Assembly (NCBI GenBank): GCA_020283715.1
Contig: JAIQCW010000130.1
Span: forward strand, 62,001-126,000
Length of the DNA: 64,000 nucleotides
Direction of reading: 5' to 3'
From: Cytauxzoon felis
Taxonomy: Eukaryota > Apicomplexa > Aconoidasida > Piroplasmida > Theileriidae
A model generated the notes under the pieces. That model ran no database searches, was not told the origin of the DNA, and saw only the letters and a program-made list of their open reading frames with translations. The translations under genes were made by a program, and so were the position numbers. This document shows positions 58,104 through 64,000 of the stretch, in pieces (the first letter of the stretch is position 1; every line of letters starts with the position of its first letter).

Positions 58104-59769
58104 TTATTGATCGATTAGTGTGAGTAGTAGTGGTAGTGTATTGGTATCGCATATGAGTTCGACTAAATGAAAATTGATGTTTTCATTATTGATTAATTTT
58201 GAGAGTTGTAGTGTGAAATTAAGATTATTATAGAATAGATTGAATTTATTAGAGTATTGATAATAATAAGATTGTATAAATTTTTTTTTAGAAAATTTAT
58301 TAATTAATAGAAATGATGGATTATTATTACCACAATAAATAGATGTATAAATAGGTAAATGATTAGAATAATTATCTTTATATATAGCGAATTGATAATT
58401 AATAATATAATCTATAATATTATTATTTAAATGATTAATTAATAAAAAAATTTTCATATAAATTATTATCATTAATAATATAATTTGTTAATTTATAAAT
58501 TAATTTATTAAATATTTTTAATATTCTCATATCATTATTAGTTAAATGATTAATAATTTTATCTAATAATATATCCATATTATCCATAGAATATAAATTT
58601 GATATTAAATTTTTATTATAATAATTAATATTTATAAAATTATTTTTAAATTTATCTATTATTGTTTCATTATTTATTAAATTTATATTATTATTATTAT
58701 TATAATATTCATTTAATTCTATATCATCTTGTTTACTTCTAGTCCTTTTTAATCTACCTTTAATATATTTATCATAATTTGTTAAATATTCATATAATTT
58801 ATTATAATATTCATATGATATTTTATATTGTATTATTATTTTACTATTATCATTTGGTAATTTTAATCTACTATTTATATATAATATACCCAATATATAT
58901 TCGTCTTCTATTGATTTTGAGGGTGGTGCGGGTGGGGGAGGTGGAGGTTGAACAAGTGGAGTTGAAGTTTGATGAGGTGTAGTGGAAGTTTGAGGAACTG
59001 AGGTTGTAGATTGAAGATGTGAAGTTGTAGTTTGAAGAGGTGGATGTGTAATATTTGGAGTAGTTTGAGGGACTGTGGTTTGATATTGCGTTTGTTGGAT
59101 ATTTGGAGTAGAAGTTTGAAGATGTTGAGTGGAAGTTTGAGGGATTGAGGTTGTAGATTGAAGTGGAGGTTGAAGGGATGAGGTTGTAGATTGAAGATGT
59201 GTAGGTTGGATATTTGGAGTAGTTTGAATATGTGTCGTCTGTGTCGTCGATGTAACGTCATGATAATTCAAGTTATCACTGGTGTTTATTGAATGTTTAT
59301 ATTCGGGTATTATGGTATCATTTTGATTTTTCATCTTTAAAACATCATTTGTATCTTTATACATCATCTGTTGTCTATTACCACCACTAGGCATCATCAT
59401 CATATTCAAATTAGCCCTCATCTGCTGCTGCATCATAACAGAATGTGGATGCTGAAGATGCTGATAATGAGGACTATGTTGAATATTGTGGGGATTAGGG
59501 GGCGCATTCATGGGGTGGACATTTATGGGGTGATGAATGTTTGGTGGATGTAATTGTGATGGATGAACATTGATATGACGTATATTCATTGGATGTATAT
59601 GCATAGTGTTTGGATTAGTAGAGATAATATTATATCCCATGTATTGATTCATAATATTTCCATTATTTACTAATAAATTTGGTGGCATATTACCCTTTGG
59701 ATACATTTTATACCTCATGTTATACATGGGTGGATTATTGCTGTTGCTATTATTATTATTATTACTCAT
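58104..59769 (-). CDS. Q/P/H/T-rich protein with a probable frameshift
   Basis: The N-terminal 300 residues are low complexity (MSNNNNNSNSNNPP, His/Pro/Met-rich, then repeats around STTS-QTSTP and LVQPPPPPPAPP). The C-terminal third is Asn/Lys/Tyr-rich and helical. The main frame stops at 58435 (NLYENFFIN). An overlapping frame continues as IFLLINHLNNNIIDY to 58104 with a structured-looking sequence. No GT donor is visible at the junction. A run of seven T on the coding strand lies exactly at the overlap, so a one-base indel (real or assembly) is likely. Mediator-like or transcription-factor-like composition is only a guess. Confidence 0.55.
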
Positions 59770-59794
59770 TTTTGAAGATGTAAATCATCACATA

Positions 59795-59940
59795 TAAATT
59801 CACCCAATACAAGGAAAATTCCTTGATAAAAAACACCACAAATAAATTCACCCAACAATTGAAGAAATTTCCTCGATAAAAAAAACACTATAAAATGAAA
59901 TTCACCCAATACGAGGAAAATTCACTGATAAAAAAAACTT
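59795..59940 (+). repeat. three tandem copies of the small hairpin repeat
   Basis: Units are at about 59798, 59847 and 59900, each starting TTCACCCAA and ending GATAAAAAA. The first has CAAGGAA/TTCCTTG, a compensated version of the 48603 stem. They lie in the 5' region of the Q/P-rich gene. Confidence 0.65.
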
Positions 59941-59963
59941 CCTTCAAATAAAAAAAGCTTCCC

Positions 59964-60520
59964 CTAATCTTCCATCAACAATGCAGATAAATGAGGATGA
60001 GTGTTAAGAATAGTAAATTTGAATATACTACTAGTATTTTGCACTATTAAATTCAAATCAATGGGGGATTTAATGGGGTAATGATTAGCAATTAATAAAT
60101 AGAATTTATCCAAACATCTATAGAAATATAAATAAAATATTAAAATCAACATACGATATACAAGTCTCTATAATAATAATCAAATCATTTTTATTAAAAT
60201 ATAAAATCTTCAACGGGAACTCTATATAACCAAAAATCCCATATAATAATAATATATTCGATTGAAAATAAGCATTAATATCCTTCAATGTCAATCTTTC
60301 TCTATCTTTTATACAACCCTCAATGTCAGGTCCACAAACGTCACTAGATAAAAAAAATTAAAGTGTAATAGAATAAGGAAGATGAACAATAAATAGAAAT
60401 ATCTTTACTCTAGTGAATATAGTCACTTAATTACATTAAAGATCATCTCATTTAAACTTACAGGAGTAGTTTAATGTAGATTTTGGTGCTCTTGATTGTA
60501 CCCTTGGTATAAGAAACCAT
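59964..60520 (-). CDS. POP5: RNase P/MRP subunit POP5
   Basis: The start MVSYTKGTIKSTKIYIKLLL corresponds to the human POP5 start MVRFKHRYLL. A GTAAGT intron follows. The next exon reads RLTLKDINAYFQSNIL, LYGIFGYIEFPLKILYFN and DLIIIIETCIS. The next reads RCLDKFYLLIANHYPI, which matches the POP5/Rpp14 fold (alpha-beta sandwich). A final short exon ends HPHLSALLMED. POP5 is part of the tRNA 5'-processing ribonucleoprotein. It diverges from the eL39 gene over about 220 bp. Confidence 0.7.
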
Positions 60521-60742
60521 TATATGGCCCTACTCATTATTGAATTGATATAGTTCATAACTATATAGAATATTGTTATAATGTATATAATATAGACATT
60601 TAATTATAGCTGTTAATTTAATTTACATCATAATTAATATCCGCATCCCCATTTGTATGAGCATTATAATTTATAGTCTACAGAATATATACTATTGATA
60701 TATAAATTCATCTATTAGATTTATATTTTTATAATAATAAAA

Positions 60743-60987
60743 ATGGTATACTGAATTCATATATCATTTCATCTTCATTTCAATAGGGATCTGTTAAGAC
60801 GTTGACGCTCAAGAAACATCTGGCAAAGAAAATGAAACAGAATCGTCCATTACCACACTGGTTTAGATTAAAAACTGGTAGTCGTATAAGGTATATTTAT
60901 ATTTAATTGATCTTCAATCATTTACATGCATTATTTAGGTACAATGCTAAGAGGAGATATTGGAGGCGTACAAAACTGAAGATTTAA
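60743..60987 (+). CDS. RPL39: 60S ribosomal protein eL39, three exons
   Basis: Exon 1 is only the ATG (60743-60745), followed by a GTATAC...CAATAG intron of 41 nt. The remaining exons encode [20 protein letters not shown] and [16 protein letters not shown], an almost complete match to eL39 (51 aa). eL39 lines the peptide exit tunnel. The second intron has donor AG|GTATAT and ends TTATTTAG. It is too fragmented for simple ORF finding. Confidence 0.95.
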
Positions 60988-61148
60988 TTGGAGATTCTTA
61001 TAAAGATGTAAATTTAATAATAAAATAATTAATTTAATCATCATTTATTCATATATATTTACATGTATACATCACCTTCATTTATATGACATCCTCCCCC
61101 TATACTTTGATGTATCGTATCTACACTTTCATTATATATATATAATAA

Positions 61149-61462
61149 ATGAATACTAATAAGATAGTATTAAATCCTAAAATCTTAAGGTGTTTTAATG
61201 TATTGAAACACCCAAATTGTTCAATTGATAAATCTTCCTATAGATACTTCACCAGCAATACAACAGGATATAAAGTAAGTGTATAGAATATTTAAATCTT
61301 AAAATAAATTAGACATTACATAATGCTGGACCAAGATTGCCACTTTTATATTATAAAGCATCTACAGACGCAATGAAATCAATGAATCATCGATTATTCT
61401 ATGCAAATTTAATCTTCATGATGGCAGCATATGATTTGGTAACAACTTTTATTGATTTTTAA
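61149..61462 (+). CDS. small one-TM protein, unknown
   Basis: Exon 1 (61149-61274) ends in a GTAAGT donor. Exon 2 starts at 61313 with TLHNAGPRLPLLYYKAS and continues NHRLFYANLIFMMAAYDL to a stop at 61462. The splice is in phase 0. The basic N-terminus (NPKILRCFNVLKH) suggests mitochondrial import. A hydrophobic segment lies near the end. The stop lies 5 bp from the stop of the convergent FIS1 gene. No family is recognised. Confidence 0.55.
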
Positions 61463-61467
61463 ATATA

Positions 61468-62744
61468 CTACTTTTGCCATAATTTGTAAAATGAATAAGC
61501 ACATAAAGCTATGATTAATATTATTAACACTATATAATATTCATTACTTACCAGTCATTAAAGCAAATACTGTACCAATCATTGCATCTATTAAAATATT
61601 AAAGTTACTCAATGTTATATTTCAAATTACCTTCCGATAATAAAACATATAGTAAACTCCTTAATGATAACGCATTCTGATTCCTTGGATCCTATAATTA
61701 TATAATGAATATACCAAATAGATACTTCATCTGCTTCAACTAAGCTCAATTCACTCCAACAGATGTGATACATACTACGTCAGTTCCCGTTAACTAGCCC
61801 CTCCACTTGAGGTCCTTTCCTTGTCTTGCAGACAGCTCCTTTATTTACTTCCCCCTCCGCTTCCCTGAGATCAGCTACGGGTTCCACCTGAGGTTATATA
61901 TCTAATCTCGTCGAGATAAGGATAAAGTGACGAAATTCATGTTTGTCCAGATATCTCAATGGAAATAACTGAGAATCTATTGGAATTCAGGAAACCCAAT
62001 ACAATCATCAAAAACCTTTTCAATGAAGTATTAATATCTGAAATTCATTCAATCGTCACTCTACAATCATCAGTAGTTTTCCCAGAAATTCAGATTTTTC
62101 GTCAAAATTTGGGGGTAAAATGAAGTTAGTGATGTAACCTCAAGTGGAATACCTGGAAGCGATCTACGGGAGCTGGAAGGGGAGGTAAATAAAGGAGCTG
62201 TCTGCAAGACAATGAAAGGACCTCAGATGTAATTTTTAGATCGATGAATATAGCGGACGAAAATGGATTAAGACATGAATTTAAACTTCATGTCATTGTT
62301 TTAATAGTATTAATTGATGTCGATTGTATAATAGTGGATATTTCGTTGTGAGTATGGATAATTAGACACGTACCAGCCTAAGTAGTGTATCGAGATATTT
62401 GCGTGCTTTAAAGTATTGTTTCTTTTTGATATAGCACAATGATAGTTGATATAAACAATTTACACTGTAAATATAAGCATATATAACATTTTTTAAATTT
62501 ATACTTACCTTTGATAGCGAACACGAACAAGTTCTTCAAATAATTCAATAGCACATGTGTTGTCATGAAATTTGGGTGAACACATTAGCATACATGCGTA
62601 TTCATATTGTATTCTAGCGGATGGTGTATTATTATTCAAATGCTACAGAGATTATGTGATATGGGATCGAGCATATGAACGTACATATTCATATTCATTA
62701 CGTAATCGTTCAATTTCATAGTTAATATCATCTAATTCTGACAT
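61468..62744 (-). CDS. FIS1: FIS1 mitochondrial fission protein
   Basis: FIS1 is a tail-anchored TPR protein of the outer mitochondrial membrane. Spliced exons give [20 protein letters not shown], then [16 protein letters not shown] (human TQFEYAWCLVRS), then [20 protein letters not shown] (human FYLAVGNYRLKEYEKALK), then [28 protein letters not shown] and the anchor [20 protein letters not shown]. Six exons with small introns are seen. The intron after LLRL (about 62370-61730) carries a composite element (61800-62230). The 5' start is the only ATG in frame. Confidence 0.88.
61800..62232 (+). repeat. composite element with 230-bp core, intronic (FIS1)
   Basis: Core about 61905-62125, with ATCTCGTCGAGATAAG and CCAGAAATTCAG. 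It is the most diverged core and is antisense to the host. Confidence 0.85.
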
Positions 62745-62962
62745 TATAATAACTTTAACATTATAAAAATGTGGTAAATCAATGTTAATATTTAATGTGT
62801 GAATTATCAATTGATAAATGTATATCCTTTGGTACATACAGACCAAAGGGGGTTGAGATGGTGATGGTATATATAGACATTGAATATGAACGATTGAATA
62901 CAGTTTATTTAGTTATAATGTAAATTAATTTGTTAAATTTTTCAAATAAAAGGAGAAGTATA

Positions 62963-64000
62963 ATGTTTATTTTGTCATTTATACTGATATTGTCATCCTT
63001 GATATATATCGATGTTACAAAATGTATAAAATATGGAGTATTGATCAACAAATTCAGTTTCATTAATAATTTACCATTAAATGATAGGAGATTCTGTGGT
63101 TTATATAGTAAAAGATCCAATGATGATGATTTGGATTATTATAAAATTTTATCCTTGGATAGGAATTGTACTATAGAGGAGGTGGAAGAAAAATATAAGT
63201 CTATCAATAAATTATTGAGTACAATGCCATCTGTTGATCCTAAGCTTAAATCTTCTATTGATAGAGCATATAATGTACTATCCAATGAAGATTTGAGGAG
63301 TAAATATGATCGTCGTTTTGAAAATGAAGATGCAGATGAAGATGAAATTGAGTTATCCATATACGATGATGAAGATGATTTAGAGGAAGCAAAGGATGAA
63401 GATGAATTGGATGAAGATCAACAAGGTAATATTTGGAGTAGATTATTTGGTTTTACTACACCTAAAAAGCCTAAAAATGTATATAAAAAGCTCCAGAAGT
63501 CTGATTTATCAACTACTTTAAATCTTAATTTAAAATCTTTTGTATTTGGTGATGTTGTTACTATACCCATTGATAGATGGAAGTTATGCAATAACTGCAA
63601 TCCAGACAAGAAGATGTTCATTCAAACTTGCACCAAATGTAAAGGTACTGGTAATGAAACAAAGGTATATTGAAATTTGTTATTTAATTTTAACCCATTA
63701 TTCATTTTAATTATCCCCACATAATAATTCCCTTTAGAATCAGCGAACCCCATTTGGTCATATTTATACATCACGTACATGCCCAACATGTAGGGGGAGT
63801 GGTTTATCTAGGAAGAGAGATTGTATAGAGTGTAAAAATACGGGCCAATTATATGTTAATGAAGAATGTCAAGTTAGTTTATTATATTATCTATACTAAA
63901 CTTCAGGTTAATATACCACCTGGTACAAAACCTGGTACTACATTAAAAATTCATGGAAAAGGTAACCTTATCAATAATAAACGTTATGGGGATTTGTAAG
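62963..64000 (+). CDS. DnaJ-like protein with zinc finger, secretory or apicoplast targeted, partial
   Basis: The start at 62963 gives a signal peptide (MFILSFILILSSLIYIDVTK) and then DLDYYKILSLDRNCTIEEVEEKY, a J-domain helix I-II. The HPD tripeptide is not visible; the loop reads LLSTMPSVDPK. YNVLSNEDLRSKYD ends the J domain. An acidic linker, a substrate-binding domain and a CxxC-type zinc finger follow (CNNC, CTKCKGTG, CPTCRGSG, CIECKNTG). After two short introns comes NIPPGTKPGTTLKIHGKGN. The gene continues past the right edge. This is a type I DnaJ with an atypical J domain. Confidence 0.85.

Overview
This window is nuclear DNA from an apicomplexan parasite, most likely a piroplasm (Theileria/Cytauxzoon/Babesia group). 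The evidence is strong A+T bias, densely packed eukaryotic genes with many short GT-AG introns (about 34-90 nt), and a secreted protein (38693-39784) with two FAINT-like (DUF529) repeats, a domain typical of Theileria and its relatives. I could not assign a species. No rRNA, tRNA or CRISPR array was seen.

Layout, left to right: a PIAS/SIZ-type SUMO ligase; a HEAT-like protein; an SMN protein with a clear YG box; a small membrane protein; RBM42; an unknown one-TM protein; a large MORN plus alpha/beta-hydrolase (DUF900) membrane protein; an unknown secreted/membrane protein; an IGP-synthase-like TIM barrel; PLAA/Doa1; a small multigene-family member; a mitochondrial-type bL9; a small secreted protein; a ZGRF1-N-terminal-like protein; DNA polymerase epsilon subunit B; a giant protein of about 2,300 aa; an XRCC2-like RAD51 paralogue; the FAINT protein; PP1 inhibitor-2; SEC22; CCT5; two more family genes; a RAD6-type E2; a PDE12-like nuclease; a DECD-box helicase; a TAPT1-family protein; a polytopic protein with an extreme cysteine cluster; a Q/P/H-rich protein; POP5; eL39; a small TM protein; FIS1; and the start of a DnaJ-like protein that runs off the right edge. 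Most are housekeeping genes (SUMO and ubiquitin, RNA processing, replication and repair, translation, trafficking).

The striking feature is an interspersed repeat family, here called the 'CCACCTGAGGT element', at about 30 loci, roughly one per 2 kb. Copies are GC-rich against the AT-rich background. They are bounded by the near-palindromes CCACCTGAGGT and ACCTCAGGTGG and are built from a small set of shuffled modules, several of which can form hairpins. Copies lie in intergenic DNA, in introns and inside protein-coding exons. All seven exon loci lie in the same strand and reading frame relative to the host gene and add 75-220 residues of PPEV.../...YLSLKGRATPGDRG.../...VTSGG...ADLREAKGEVNR-type sequence. 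Intron copies occur in both orientations. Five copies are longer composites with inverted arms around a shared non-coding core of about 230 bp; all five are in introns and all have the core antisense to the host gene. The nearest analogue I know is the Rickettsia palindromic elements that insert in frame in bacterial genes. I do not recognise this eukaryotic family.

Other notable structure: a conserved upstream region of about 210-230 bp shared by a small gene family, including an orphan copy whose gene appears to be gone; a second tiny hairpin repeat with compensatory changes; and a stop-free, 3n-length intron in the RAD6-type E2. Splice sites were read by eye, so gene spans are firmer than individual exon ends.
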